The position numbers and the translations under genes were made by a program. From Neoceratodus forsteri (lineage: Eukaryota; Chordata; Ceratodontiformes; Ceratodontidae): DNA of 64,000 bases. The stretch's first letter is position 1; the number at the start of each line of letters is the position of its first letter. The DNA is taken from contig JADMNL010000022.1 of assembly GCA_016271365.2 (NCBI GenBank), positions 218,340,501 through 218,404,500 of the forward strand, given 5' to 3'. Of this stretch, positions 22,580 to 34,941 are shown piece by piece. A model generated the notes under the pieces. The model ran no database searches. It worked only from the letters and a program-made list of their open reading frames with translations, and was not told the origin of the DNA.

Positions 22580-23381
22580 TCCTTTGCGGCCACATTACTG
22601 AACATATGGAAAAATAAAGAGCGCTCCTAGAGATTGGCTGACCTCCAGGACACCCTCAGCTTTTTACAAGAGATCCATATAAAAGGGGCTTTGTCTGTGA
22701 TGGAACAGCTGACCTCCACAAAAAAAAGAAATTGATAAAATTTATTTATGTAAAATGGCATAAATACTGTGAAGTAGACCCTAGGGCCAAGTGTCTATTG
22801 GAGCGTCAAGTTTGCCACCAGAAAGTCCAAGTTACGGTTGCCAGACTGTCCCATCCCATTACTAAGCACCCCCTTTATAGAGCAGGTGACATGGTGGAGG
22901 CTTTTCACATGTTTCACAAGGCCCTTTATTGCCTGGACCAAACATTTGATGCTGGTGCAGCCCAGGCCTTTCCTTCCCCTCTATCATTGCCCACTCTGCC
23001 ACCAGTGCAGGCAGAAATTCTGACTAGACCGGTGTGCCTTTCTGAGCTCGAGGGGGTCCTTAGGAAAGCTAAGACACAGAAAGCACCAAGCCTGGATGGC
23101 TATATCTACAGAACTCTGAAAGAACTTCTGCTGCTACGTCTGTTGCTAACCTGTAAAGAAGTCAAAACAGGGGGTGAGATACCACAATCGTGACCATATG
23201 TCACCATCTTGGTGATACCCAAGGTGGGTAAAGATCCTTGGAGTGCTCAGCCTAATGGCTGATCTCCATTTTAAACATGGACTATAAGTTATTTGTGGCT
23301 ATTACTGCACACCGATTGAATCATCTGCTTCCCACCCTTGTCATCTGGACCAGACTGGTTTTGTTCCAACTAGACAGACCA
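22580..23381 (+). pseudogene. L1 ORF2 reverse transcriptase, N-terminal part (L1 copy 1)
   Basis: Readable pieces in L1 order are KAPSLDGYIYRTLKEL (the SPGPDG-type RT motif), then VIPKVGKDPW (the LIPKPGKD motif), then QTGFVPTRQ at 23351-23377, the RT motif that precedes the catalytic YADD block. It is interrupted directly after this motif by the minisatellite at 23390 and resumes at 27092. Frameshifts and stops throughout. Confidence 0.72.
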
Positions 23382-23389
23382 GTGACAGT

Positions 23390-23494
23390 ACCCATCAAAC
23401 CCTTCACATACTGCCTCATGTATGTATGCAGTCGACCCCAGTACCCGTCAAACCCTTCAGATACTGCCTCATGTACATAGCAATCGACCCCAGT
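23390..23494. repeat. 53-bp minisatellite, two units
   Basis: Units of 53 and 52 bp start ACCCATCAAACCCTTCA and ACCCGTCAAACCCTTCA and end GACCCCAGT. They lie exactly where the L1 RT sequence breaks off. The same repeat unit occurs at 26933-27091, where the L1 sequence resumes. Confidence 0.88.
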
Positions 23495-24300
23495 GTGATG
23501 CTCTGCCACCTGCTTATTGTTGTATTGTATGATATTTGTATTATAAATAAATGATATGTGTATGTGATTGTCTGCCGAGGGCACAAGTCAGCCAGTGTGT
23601 GAAAGATAACTGACCTTTGATCTCAGAGGTGATAGTGTTGAAGCAGTTGGCTGTTAGAAAAGCTGGCTAAGGGAAAACTGAATCAAAGGTTTCCTGTTCT
23701 GTTAAACAGAGGGCTCTGGCCATCTGCCAGGAGATAGGACCTACTAAAATGTCATGATTTCTGCAGGAAGAGACCAGTTGTCACAGAACCTTATTATCAG
23801 TTGTAAACCTAAGATCATTCTTGCAAAGCAGGAAACCAGCAGACAGATCAAAGGAAATGTTTGATCAAGGAGACTCATATATTGGGAAATTGCTAGTTGC
23901 TGATTTTCACAGTAATACCATACATCCTTGGGGCTATTTATGCTAAAGAGTTAAAGTTATAGGAGGATCTAACTGTGACCTCACCAAGGGTTGGGGAGAT
24001 GGATTTCGAAACGGTCAGGCATCTGAAGAAAACACTGCTTTTTATCCCTGGACTCGAGAGAGAGAGTCTCTAGACTAAAACAAGGCACTTTGGTAACATC
24101 TAGCTAGGCAAGAACTTTTAAGTATTTTGGTAGGCATCTTTGTGTTCTGTAACTTCCCATTTTTTTATTGACTGTAAGTTATTAATGTATCTGTTCTGTG
24201 TTTGATATTTTAACTATTTAGAAATTTTTAGTGAACAATATTTTCCTTGAAATTCTGCCTGTGTTTTCTCAGTTTTCTTTTGCATGTGAATGCTAAACTA
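23495..24300. other. Anonymous DNA inside the L1 interruption
   Basis: No protein signature recognised. It begins TGTGATGCTCTGCC and is AT-rich with long purine stretches. It could be a non-coding part of a mobile element. Confidence 0.4.
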
Positions 24301-25440
24301 GTGTTTAATTCTGACGGCTGTTAAGGGCATGAATGTTGGGGCAATATTTCTAGACCTAATCAAAGTCTCTGACCTCATGGATCACCAGCTGCTGCTTCAC
24401 AGGTTAAGAGGCCTAGGGCTGTCCCCTGACTCAGTCCAATGATTCTCTAGCTGTTTATCCGGGCGATCTTAAGAAGTCCGAATTAATGGTGCTACCTCCA
24501 ACACCTATGAGGTGTCAGTAGGTGTACCCCAGGAGTCTATACTGGGCCCTCTCCTCTTCAGCATCTTTATGAACCACCTCCCTGATGCCTGCCCCACATC
24601 TGAGATCCTGCTATATGCATATCACACAGTGCTATTCTCATGAAACTCCTGCCAGGAAGCACTGACTAAGGAGTTGCAGAACAACTTTAACCTACTACAG
24701 GAATGGTTCAAGGACAGCATGCTGGTGCTCAATAGTAAAAAAAACAAGGCAATGCTCTTTGCCGGACAACAAAAGAAGAGGTCCACCGCACCTCTTTCAA
24801 TTACCTGCAGCTCTCATACCACCCTGAAGCAGATAACTTCCTTCCAGTATCTTGGTCTCACCATAGATAAGTCCCTATCATTCGACGACTATATACACAA
24901 TATTACCATGGCGGTCAATAGGAAACTAGGGTCTCTGTACAGGCACCTGTTCTGTCTTACTCCAGAGGCCAGGACACAGGCAGTCAGAGGTACAATCCTT
25001 CCAATCCTGGACTATGGGATTGTAGTCTATGGGGTCACCACTGAAACAAGCCTGTTCAAAGTGCATGCCTCCTTAAATAAAGCCTGTAGATTTGTGTTAG
25101 GGGCAGATCGCCTATTGGATACATGTGAACTGTACATACGGACGGAATGGCTCCCATTTATGGACCGCATTAAGCTCCATGCCTGCATCTTGGGACAGAA
25201 GGCCCTCCTCGGACTTGCACCTCCCTCTATACAAGCCTTATTCCGTCCTGCTCCAGCTGAACATGCCACAAGAAGTGTTACCAAACATGCATTAGCTGTT
25301 CCATTCAGAAGGACTGCCTTGGGGAGACGAGCCTTTGCCTCAGGGCCCCCGCTTGGATAAATGAGCTTCCAACCGCCACCGCAAGCCTTACCCAACTTGG
25401 GCCTTTCAAGTCCGAGCTAAGGAAGTCTGTCCACCCTCCT
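24301..25440 (+). pseudogene. Non-LTR retrotransposon RT remnant (L2/CR1-like superclade)
   Basis: Order of motifs: GAIFLDL and [35 protein letters not shown] at the place of the YADD box, then a long open stretch (24674-25360) with SFQYLGLTIDKSLSF, ILDYGIVVYG and NKACRFVLGA. These are RT palm, thumb and C-terminal motifs of jockey/CR1/L2-type LINEs. The catalytic YADD has decayed to YAYH, so it is inactive. The 5' end is truncated inside the RT. I cannot place the clade more precisely. Confidence 0.7.
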
Positions 25441-26932
25441 GTATGTTGCTACTGCCACTCTTAATCCATAAGCCAGCATGCCTTTGTTCACCAAAGCCAT
25501 GCTCCTAAACACCATTTCCCCTCCTGTACACTGCCACAGCCACTCTTAGTCTAGCAGGTACCAGAACCCAAGGCTTGCCAAGGTTCTTCTTTCACTTCTA
25601 CAATTTGACACAAAATTCCCTGCTCACTACCTGCCCATGTCCACCTGCCTGCTCACCTTTCTCTTCTCACACTCTCCCTAACAAACCTTTACCTGCTGAC
25701 CTCCTTACACCACCCACCTCTGAGCCTACTGTCATCCCCCTCCTCTGATTTCTCTTCTCCTACCTAATCCTGACTGGTTCCCCCTACCCTTTCTGACTAC
25801 TATGCCTAGGCTGACTCCTCTGGCTATAGCCTAGTAACCTTTAGGTATCAGTTTTGATGAACAGGTCCATCTCCTTTTTCCTCCCAATACAAGAGCCTGC
25901 CTAGCTTCCATCTCCGATTTTTTCTCAAACTAGCACCTAACTCTGACTTAAGCACTTAATTGCAGTGGTGCAAGTGGTAGACAAGAAGTACAGGAACTCA
26001 GGCACTGTCAAATATGAAATGCAGAATGAGATCTTCAATCTGAAGGATAGCTGTGTGAAGACACGTCTATCTGTTTAGACACTAGTAGATTCAGTTAGAG
26101 ATATTGAAGTATTTCTAGCAAAATTGCACTGTTGTACAAGCCAAATGTTGTTATGGAAACCCTGATTTTAGGTCACAGGGCCAGAAACTGTCGTTATGTT
26201 GTTGGTTTAAGAATTTCAGTTCCAGTGTCAGTGGGAAGAAGTACAGGAACTCCATTCCTGCTGCAAAAAAGGTACAGGAACGAAGTTCCTGTACGTTCTT
26301 GTTCACTTTCATCACTGCTTAATTGTATGACATGACGTGTGAACTCAACCCCATTGACTATGTGCCCTTGTTCTGGTTATGTGTTGTTATTTGCCTGTGT
26401 TATCCTACATTGTTATGCTATTGCCAATGTGTACTGATTTCTCCTGTTCACATTTTTCCTACTATTAGATATTCTTGACAATGCCTATTAAGTAGCAATT
26501 GACTCCAAACTTATGTACCCTCCCCTACCCTTGTGATGATGATCTTTTGTAAATAAGTTTTTAGCTCAAAGGTTGTAATTCTGTTTACTAAATAAATAAA
26601 ATAAAAATGTTTTTAATGTGTTACTAATCTTGCTAAAGGTAAGAATATACCTAGATCTCATATTGAGTCATAAGGGAACATTTTGGGAACTCGGCTGTGT
26701 GCCACTGGGCGAAGGATTGTACTGCATCCCCTAAAGAGGGTACATATCTGAGCCTGTTGGGTATGCTAGCATAAGGCTCACATTTGACCCCCAGGACTCG
26801 AGGCTAGTAGGTGACTCGGACCAAAACAGACAGGAGGGTTACCCTGTTTGTCTCCTGTTCACACTATTGCACCTCGAGGTTGGAAATGTGGGAGCAGAGG
26901 GCCTGAACTGAGGAGTGCATTTGTGACAGAGT
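25441..26932. other. Probable LINE 3' UTR and anonymous DNA
   Basis: C-rich non-coding sequence follows the RT remnant. AAATAAATAAAATAAAAAT at about 26590-26609 may be the LINE tail. An internal duplicated motif, AAGTACAGGAACT, occurs near 25986 and 26237. 26610-26932 is anonymous and ends GTGACAGAGT just before the minisatellite. Confidence 0.4.
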
Positions 26933-27091
26933 ACCCATCAAACCCTTCACATACTGCCTCATGTACATACGCAGTCGACCCCAGTACCCATCAAACCCTT
27001 CACATAATGCATCATGTACGTATGCAGTTGAGCCCAGTACCCATCAATCTCTTCACATACTGTGTCGTGTATGTACGCAGTTGACCCCAGT
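26933..27091. repeat. 53-bp minisatellite, three units
   Basis: Three 53-bp units begin ACCCATCAA and end CCCAGT, with 5-12 differences between units. It is the same unit as at 23390-23494, and both arrays are preceded by GTGACAG. Immediately after it the L1 RT resumes. Confidence 0.9.
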
Positions 27092-29450
27092 TCTGTTAGC
27101 CAGTTTAGATGCTGAAAAGGCATTTGAGAGGGTCTCTTGGCCTTCTCTATTCTCAGCATTGGCTAAATTTGGCTTCACTGAATCTTCTATTTCCCTCCTT
27201 TGGAGGCTGTAAACATCTCCACAGGTCTTTATTTGATCAGTGGGCATGTCTCCACCTCTTTTGAGTTGGGCAGAGGAACATGGTGGGGCTGCCCTCTCTC
27301 CCACTCCTCTTTACCCTTTATATTGAACCCTTGGCACAGGCATTTAGGGAAAGTCTAGGGTTCTCAGGCATCTGGGTGGGGGAGGATGGAACACTGGGTG
27401 GCCCTGTACACCAATGATGTGTTGTTATATGTGGTTAACCTGACGGCCTCACTCAGGATTGTGTTATTCTATTCTACAGAGGTGTCCAAGTACAAGCTAA
27501 ACACAGCTAAGACAGAGGTCCTCCCATGCTATTGGGCATCTTTGCCATCTCTTCGGACTCAGTATCCCTTCTGCTGGGACCTTGGGGCCCTTAAATATCT
27601 TGGTATTGCTCTGACTCTGTCTAAAGATGGATTATACCAGGCTAACTATAGTTCTCTTACTGTCCAGCTGGTGATGGACCTGCAGCAATGGCAATATTTG
27701 CTGTTAAGTTTAATTAGATGGGTGGACACAGTGCGGATGATTACACTACCTTGCTATTTATATTACTTTCAAAATGTTCGCCTTCCTATTTGAGAATGGG
27801 ACTGGAGATGATGGGAGACTGCCATTTCCCAATTTGTCTGGAATGGACGGCAACCTAGAGTCAGACTATGCATGTTGATGCTCTCGAAGGCCAGAGGTGG
27901 ACTGTCACTGCCCGACTTCTGAAATCATTATGCTACTGTGCAACTCTGGATTTGGTTTGCATGGCACCAAACCATACCAAGGTCACAATGGCTGGATGTG
28001 GAGCACGCTTTGCTTCCGTCATGGGACATGACTACGTATGTCTTTACCACAGAGGACCTGATCACACTGAGGCACACTGCAATCCTTGGATAGCGTGGGT
28101 ATGTCAGATGTGGTGGGAGATGGTGCTCACCCTGAAACTAGCCACAGCTGAACAGTGAGTGTGCCCAATAGCATAACTGGATGATTTTCCACCTTCTCAT
28201 TTTGCACCCAGCATACTGCAGATGGGGCTAGAATAACCTTATTTATCTCTTTCAATTCTGTTCTGGGGGGGGATATGTCCATTTCAGGAGATGCCAGACC
28301 AGTATGGCCTGGACCAGTGAGATTTTTTTTTCACTATTTCCAGGTCCAACATTACCTTGAGTCCCGTCCTCCAATGGAAAGGGATTCAGCCCATGATCCT
28401 TCACTGATTCTTGCCTTGATTGACACACATCAGGAACCCAGCTTTAGCACATCTAATTTCTGTATTGTACCAGGCCAGCCAAGACACACAACCTCATACC
28501 TCCCTATACATGGCAGTGAAGTGGGGTACAAAAATAGATAAAGCCATAAACCAGAATGAGTGGGAGAGATGTTGTCCTGAGGCGAACATGATCACTTCGT
28601 TCCATATCTGGCAGAAATATGCTTGGAAGCACTTGCTTCTTTTTTTTAGAACCCCGGTTATCAAGACTAAATATAGTAAGTGATATAGTGCTGCCTGCTA
28701 GATACCCTGCAGGGAATTGCAGGGACCCCACACCCACATTCTGTGGACCTGCCCGATTGTGAGACCCTTTACTGGGGATTTGGAAGTGGTGATAGCAGTG
28801 AGGCATGCCAGGGTGCTGCTCTCTCCAGAGATTTTCCTTCTGCATCGATACCCTCAGTCTTTGAAAGGTTAAAGGGAGAAATGCCTCTGGTATTTTCTTT
28901 TTGGTTGCTAAAAAATGAATGACCCATAAGTGGCTGACAGATCGGGGGCCAGATTTAGGTCAGTGGGGAGATACGGTGAATTCCAGCTACCATATGGAAA
29001 GAATCCTTTTTGGCCTCAATGAGAGAACTGAAATCTTCACATCTCAGTGGAATTCTTGGGTGCTCTGTGTTGTGAAGCATAACCCAACTTTTGCCCCATA
29101 ACTGGTTTAATAGGTAGAGGTCCACAGATGGGGTTGAGAGATTAATAAAGGACACGGATATAGAGTGTCAGTGCAACATGAAGGGAGAAGGTGAGGGTGA
29201 ACGGATGGCCCCTTCCCCCATACTTGCATCTCTACTATATGTAGGCACAGGTACTTACACAGTGTTATAAATGCAAGATAGGGTACCCCGACCCCAAAGC
29301 TGTGTCGGAGGCACAGGGGAGCCCCAGATTATATTCCTATATTTGCTATGGTGACACACTCTACTACTTTTTGTATTCAATTCCAATGCCTTGGGCAATG
29401 CATTTCTTGATTTGGATCTGCAACGCTGATAATGTTTTTTTTTAATAAAA
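27092..29450 (+). pseudogene. L1 ORF2, RT to C-terminus (L1 copy 1)
   Basis: It starts SLDAEKAFERVSW, the RT motif that normally follows about 25 residues after QTGFVPTRQ. Then TNDVLLYVVN (YADD box altered), ALKYLGIALT, and ILWTCP near 28737-28755, the C-terminal zinc-knuckle-like motif of L1 ORF2. The 3' end is AATAAAAATG near 29442. Stops and frameshifts are frequent, so it is inactive. Confidence 0.78.
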
Positions 29451-29836
29451 ATGTATTTACAGAAAAAAAGATGGGTTATGAAAGTCCACTCTTTCTCTGG
29501 ACATGAAAGTGGGTAGATGGGCTGTGCAAAGAAGTCGAGGAGCTAGAAAAGAAATGTGGCTGGACCTGTTGAGGCAGAAAATAGCAGCAAGCCCTTGGTT
29601 AAAAAAAAAAAGAAAGAAAAAACAAACAATATGTAAAGAACATGAGAAGGCAGTAGTTAGGTACATTCTGAGACAGTTGTACAGCAACTTTTCTGGAAAG
29701 AGAAAAGTCCCCTTCTACTAAGATATACTGCAGGTTCCGATTCCTAGGAGACCGCAGGGGGCAGTTACACAGTGGGCTCATGCCATGGAAGGGGAAGCGC
29801 TGGAACTGAAGTATGCGAGAGTATGCAAGCTAAGTT
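29451..29836. other. Anonymous A-rich DNA
   Basis: No gene recognised. It contains A-rich runs near 29600-29630 and the duplication site of the next SINE at its end. Confidence 0.4.
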
Positions 29837-29850
29837 AAAGATGCTGCAGC

Positions 29851-30432
29851 ACTAGCCCGGTGGTGCTGAGAGCTGATGCACTGGATGCCACACCTCACTC
29901 CATGCTGATGACCTGGGTTCAGGAGCACACTCAGATCACTCAGAGGTCAGCAGGGGCGAGGAGGGGATTGAGCATCCATAGACAAATCTCCTTTCCTGGG
30001 GAGGGGGGACAGTACGGTGCATAGCTTGCCTGACACCCAGCAGCGGCTGGGTGTCAGCACATGCGTGCCATCAGAAGGGGAGGGACTCACATTTAGGGCA
30101 TATGATTACCTCTATGGATGTAGAGATCAGCCATCTCTGCCCATTGCATGTAAGGGGGCCCAGAGAGAAAAGTGGCGGAAAATACCAGGAGCTGGCAGGC
30201 TCCGTGATGGCTCAACGCACCACTGCACCAGCGAGCCTCGATTCTGGATTGTACTCTGGGGTTGGGAGTAACGCTGGCACTCCTCTCCCTGGGCCCACTA
30301 AGGGGGCAATCCTTGGGGGAACTCTGGGGCATGGCCGGTGTGAGGCGATCGGGGCTAGAGAATGAGTCACTCCAAGGGAGGGCCGGAGCTGCCTACCTAG
30401 CTCCGCGGAGGCAGAGAAAAAAGTAAAAAAAA
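29851..30432 (+). repeat. tRNA-derived SINE, copy 3 (intact ends)
   Basis: It is flanked by the perfect 14-bp duplication AAAGATGCTGCAGC (29837-29850 and 30433-30446). The head is GCCCGGTGGTGCTGAGAGCT with the B-box-like CTGGGTTCAGGA. The body has GATTGAGCATCCATAGACA and CTGGCAGGCTCCGTGATG. The tail is A-rich (30418-30432). This is the best-preserved copy and defines the element boundaries. Confidence 0.88.
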
Positions 30433-30446
30433 AAAGATGCTGCAGC

Positions 30447-31686
30447 TGGGAGGGGTGCTTTGCCAGGCAAGTCCAATCAACATCAGAAGAAAACACAGCC
30501 AGTGAAGCACTGGGCATGGTTTTTCTCCCAACATCGCTCAAGGTAAGTCGCCCCTCATAAAGGAATGATGTATAATAAAAGCAAAGCGATAAAGAACAGT
30601 GGGAAAGAGACTTGAAGATCATGCAAGAGACTGGAGCAGAGATATGTCCCTCTTCAAGATTTTGTTGATGGGGGGGTCTTCGGCAGGGGGGTTGCCTGGG
30701 CATGGGGCCCCCAACTAGTTCGGGATGGTGGCACACTCACTTGAGAGTGGACCACAGTCAGTAAACCTGATTCATCGTTGGGTAACAAATACTTGCAGGT
30801 GTAGCCTGGGTTCTACTTTGCTCCTGCCGCCCATCAAGCCACCTCTATAAACCATGTGTATATAAAACAGAACGCTTGTAGGGGATGAAGAGTGCAACCC
30901 CTCCCCCCCAATAAAAAGGATTCTCTCCTAACCAGGCAGCTCATTCAGTAGCTCTTTAAAGTTTAACACCACCCTCTCTGTGGGCCCCCAGTGAATGAGT
31001 CATACAGGGGATGAGAGCCTACTAGCTACAGGCCTTCATCCATACCCCAAGAAGCCAGACATGCAACGGGTGTGGAACGGGTATGGTTACCCAGAAGTAT
31101 AAACTGAACTCCTCTAGTGATCACAGTTATTTGGTTTGGTTTTTCTGATCTTTGGAACTCTGCTGCTGGTTGCAGCATCATAATACAGTAGTTACTATTG
31201 TTATAATGATAACTGGGTCACGTTTTTTCCCTTACAAAAAGCTGGGTGTAATTCGTCATTATATCCCAATGGTATTACTGTCTCCCACGAAATCCAAAAA
31301 ACAAAAATACTTGTCCATAGTTCTTTTCCCTGACAAACAGCTGTCTTAGACCTTCATCTGAGTTCTCTCCCACAGTGCTCCCACCACCACCACCACCACC
31401 CCAATCCCTGATGCTTCCCTCTCTCTTTCTGTCTCTCCCACCCTCTGTAGGTCACATGCTCAACATCACTAAGGATACTGGGATTCCATGGTTACAATGT
31501 GTTGTTTTTTTCTCCCCACTGCCAGCAAATTAAAATATTTGGGACTTATAGTTTTTAATACTGAAACTTTGGTAAATTTAGCTTAAACATTACTTTACTA
31601 AATTGTAAATGGTTCTTTTTCCACATTCCAGATATTGATCATACTTGCCTCAAGTTTTCACAGCACAGAGATCAGTTGCCTTATAT
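30447..31686. other. Anonymous non-coding DNA
   Basis: No coding signature recognised. It contains a CCA-repeat run at 31381-31402 and T-rich stretches. Confidence 0.45.
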
Positions 31687-32692
31687 TTTGAAACATAGAA
31701 ACTGACAGCAGATAAGGATCGCTTGGACTACCTAGTCTGCCCATTTTCCCTCCCTACTGTAACACCGCAGACCCTACTTGATCTCCGCCCCCTCTTTCCT
31801 TGTTACCAAGGTTTCCTTTTGCCTATCCCATGCCTTCTTGAATCCCACTACAGTTTTTGCCCCCACCACCTCTGCTAGGAGGCTGTTTCATGCATCCACC
31901 ACTGTTTCTGTGAAGAAGTACTTCATTACATCTCCCCTGATTCTAACCCCCACCAGCTACATAGCATGACCCCTTGTTCCTGAGCATCTTTTTCTCTGAA
32001 AAATGCTTCCCTCTTGAATCTTATTTATACCCGTGAGGTATTTGAAAGTCTCTGTCATATCCCCACTTTCTTTTCTTCATCCAGGGTGTACATATTGAGG
32101 TCCTTCAGTCTCTCCTCTTAGGGCTTTTGATGCAGACCCTGCACCATTTTAGTTGCCCTCCTCCAGAACGCCTCTACTCTATGTCCTTCCGGAGATGAGA
32201 TCTCCAGAACTGGACACAGTACTGTAGGTGCTGTCTCACCAGTGATCTATACAGCAGAATCACCACTTCCCTCTTCCTGCTGGTGATACACCTCCCTATT
32301 CACCCTAGCATTCCACTGGCTCTTCGCACTGCCTTGTCACACTGCTTGGCCTCCTTTAGGTCATCAGATTTGATTATCCCCAGGTCCCTTTCCTGTTTGG
32401 TGGTCATCAGTACCACTTTTCCCATTGTGTGCTCTGCCCTTGGGTTTCTGCACCCCAAGTGTATGATCTTGCACTTCTTTGCATTGAAACTTAGTTGGAC
32501 ACACTCTTGACCACTCCTCAGACTTTCCTAGATTCTTTTTCATTGTTTCCGTCACCCTTGGAGTGTCTACCTTATTGCAGATTTTTCCCTTCTAGCCTTT
32601 CTGCAATGTCACTACTAAAGACATTAAAGAGGACCAGTCCTGTTATTGATCCTTGTGGCACACCACTGGTCACCTTCCTTTCCTCGGAGTGA
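31687..32692 (-). pseudogene. CR1 LINE, 3' half (RT C-terminus to 3' end), minus strand
   Basis: On the minus strand, RT motifs of CR1 are readable: SGVPQGSIT near the upper end, then HLGVQKP (counterpart of HLGxxN), then the C-terminal domain. The 3' end near 31690 reads as CAGTTTCTATGTTTC, the CR1 3' signature region. The upper end is cut at 32692 by a plus-strand CR1. The 5' half of the same copy resumes at 34942, so the two halves are one insertion. Decayed. Confidence 0.8.
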
Positions 32693-34941
32693 CCACCAAA
32701 CAGTGTGGTTCACGAGAAACGCGGCTACAGAGTCAAGCCATACAAAAGTGAGGGTTCTGGACTTCAGGAGGGCTGACTTTGGCAAGATGGGAGAGTGCCT
32801 TAGAAAAGCTCTAGCAAACAGGCTAGAAGGAGGGGTGGAGCAACAATGGGGAAACATCAAAAATGCCATCACACAGGCAACAAGCCTTTGTGTGAAGCAA
32901 ATAAATCAAAACAAAAGAAAAAGCCACTATGGTTATCAAAAGAGGTGGCAGTGAAGGTTAGGGAGAAAAAGATAGCATTTAGGAAGTATAAGGAAACACA
33001 GAAAGAGCAGGACAGAGAACTGTACCAGTTAGAAGGAAGCAGGGAGGGTAGTCAGAAGAGCAAAGGCCCAAACCGAGGAAAAGATAGCCAACTCGGTTAA
33101 TAAGAGGGATAAAACCTTTTATAGGTATATCAGGGAGCGTAGAAAGACAAAGGGAGGGATAGTGAGGCTGAATAGAATGGACAATGGGTGGGCAGAGAGG
33201 GACAGTGAAAAAGCAGGGATACTGAACAAATACTTCTGCTCAGTATTCACAAAAGAGGAGGAGGAGGAGGTGCCTAATCTAATTAACTGAAGCACTCTGG
33301 ATAGGGGGGTCGATCCCAGTCCTTTCACAGAAGAAATGGTTCTGAAAGAACTCCTAAAACTGAAGGTGGACAAAGCAATGGGGCCTGATGGAACTCACCC
33401 CAGAATTCAAAAATAATTAAGGAGAGAATTAGTGACACAACTGACTACCCTTTCTAACAAATCATGGGAAAATGGTGTGGTACCTGAGGACTGGAGGAAG
33501 GCAGATGTGATTCCCCTTCATAAAAGTGGGACCAAGACAGAGGCAGGAAACTACAGACCTGTCAGTTTGACCTCTGTGGTAGAGAAAGTGATGGAATCAC
33601 TTCTGAATGAAAGAATTGTTGAGTACCTAGAGACCAGTGGGGCACAGGACCCAAGGCAGCATGGGTTCACAGCAGGAAGGTCATGTCAGACGAATCTAAT
33701 TGATTTCTTTGACTGGGTGACCGAAGTAGTAGACCAGGGAGGGGCTGTGGACATGGCCTAGCTAGATGTTAGCAAGGCACTTGACACAGTCCCACACAAA
33801 AGATTAATAGTCAAATTAACCAGCCTTTGAGTGGATCCCAGGGTGGTAGCCTGGGTAAAACAGTGGCTGGACAACAGGACACAGAAGGTAATTGTAAATG
33901 GAGTCCACTCTGAAGAAAGAGGGGTTACTAGTGGGTTACTGCAGGGTTCAGTACTGGGTCCAGTCCTTTTTAATGTCTTTATAAGTGACATTGCAGAGGG
34001 ACTGGAAGGAAAAGTATGTCTCTTTGCAGATGACACAAAGATCTGCAACAGGGTTGATACACAAGGAGGCGTGGAAAGGATGAGAAGGGACTTGGCAAGG
34101 TTGGAGGAATAGTCAGAAGTATGGCAGCTTGGATTCAATGCAAAGAAGTGCAAAATAATGCACCTGGGAAACAAAAACCGAGGAGAAGATTACACAATGT
34201 GGGGGAAGTAGTAACAACAACAAAAATGGAAAGGGAGCTGGGGGTAATCATATCAGATGACCTTAGGTTGGCAAGCAATGTGAGAAGGTAGTAGGGAGGG
34301 CATTGGGGACACTGGGATGTATAGGGAGAGGCATCACCAGCAGAAAACAGGAAGTTGTTATCCCCCTATACAGACAGTTGGTGAGACCCCATCTGAAGTA
34401 CTGTCTCCAGTTCTGGAGACCCCATCTCCGCAAGGAGATAGGCAGGATGGATGCAGTCCAGAGGAGGGCAACTAAAATGATGCAGGGTCTGCAACAGAAG
34501 CCATACGAGGAGAGGCTAAAGGAGCTTAATATGTATACCTTGACGAAAGGAGGGAGAGGGGGGACATGATAGAAACTTTTAAGTACCTCAGTGGAATCAA
34601 CAAAGTCCAAGAGGGTAACATCTTTCAGAAAAAGAGATGTGCAAGAACAAGGGGGCACAATTTGAAGCTAGAAGAGAGACAGCTCAGGGGCAATGTGAGG
34701 AAGTATTTTTTCACAGAGAGGTGTTGGACGCATGAAACAGCCTTCTTGAGGAGGTTGTGGGGTCTAAAACTGTGGGAGAATTCAAGAGTGCATGGGACAG
34801 ACATAAGGCAATTTTCGTGGGAGTTAGGAAGAAATAGGCTGTTGGTTAAATAGGATTTGCAGCTTATCCTGTAGGTAGGGAAATGGGCAGACTAGGTGGG
34901 CCAAACTGTCTTTATCTGTCATCAAAGTCTATGTTTCTATG
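32693..34941 (+). mobile_element. CR1 LINE, 5'-truncated, plus strand, nested in another CR1
   Basis: It begins in the endonuclease C-terminus (SDHQTVWF) and runs through the linker (KVRVLDFRRADFGKM) and the RT. RT motifs: GPDGTHPRI-like, DWRKADVIPLHK, NYRPVSLTS, FADDTKICN, and the C-terminal domain RPHLKYCLQFWRPH. It ends at the CR1-type terminus AAAGTCTATGTTTCTATG. The longest frames are 33432-33761, 33831-34112 and 34303-34569, separated by stops. The reverse transcriptase catalytic FADD is intact, but the whole is frame-broken. The 5' junction shows AGTGA microhomology. Confidence 0.88.

Noticed and set aside
30212..30736. 174-residue minus-strand open frame
   Set aside because: It is mostly antisense to SINE copy 3 and runs into anonymous DNA. 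No domain.
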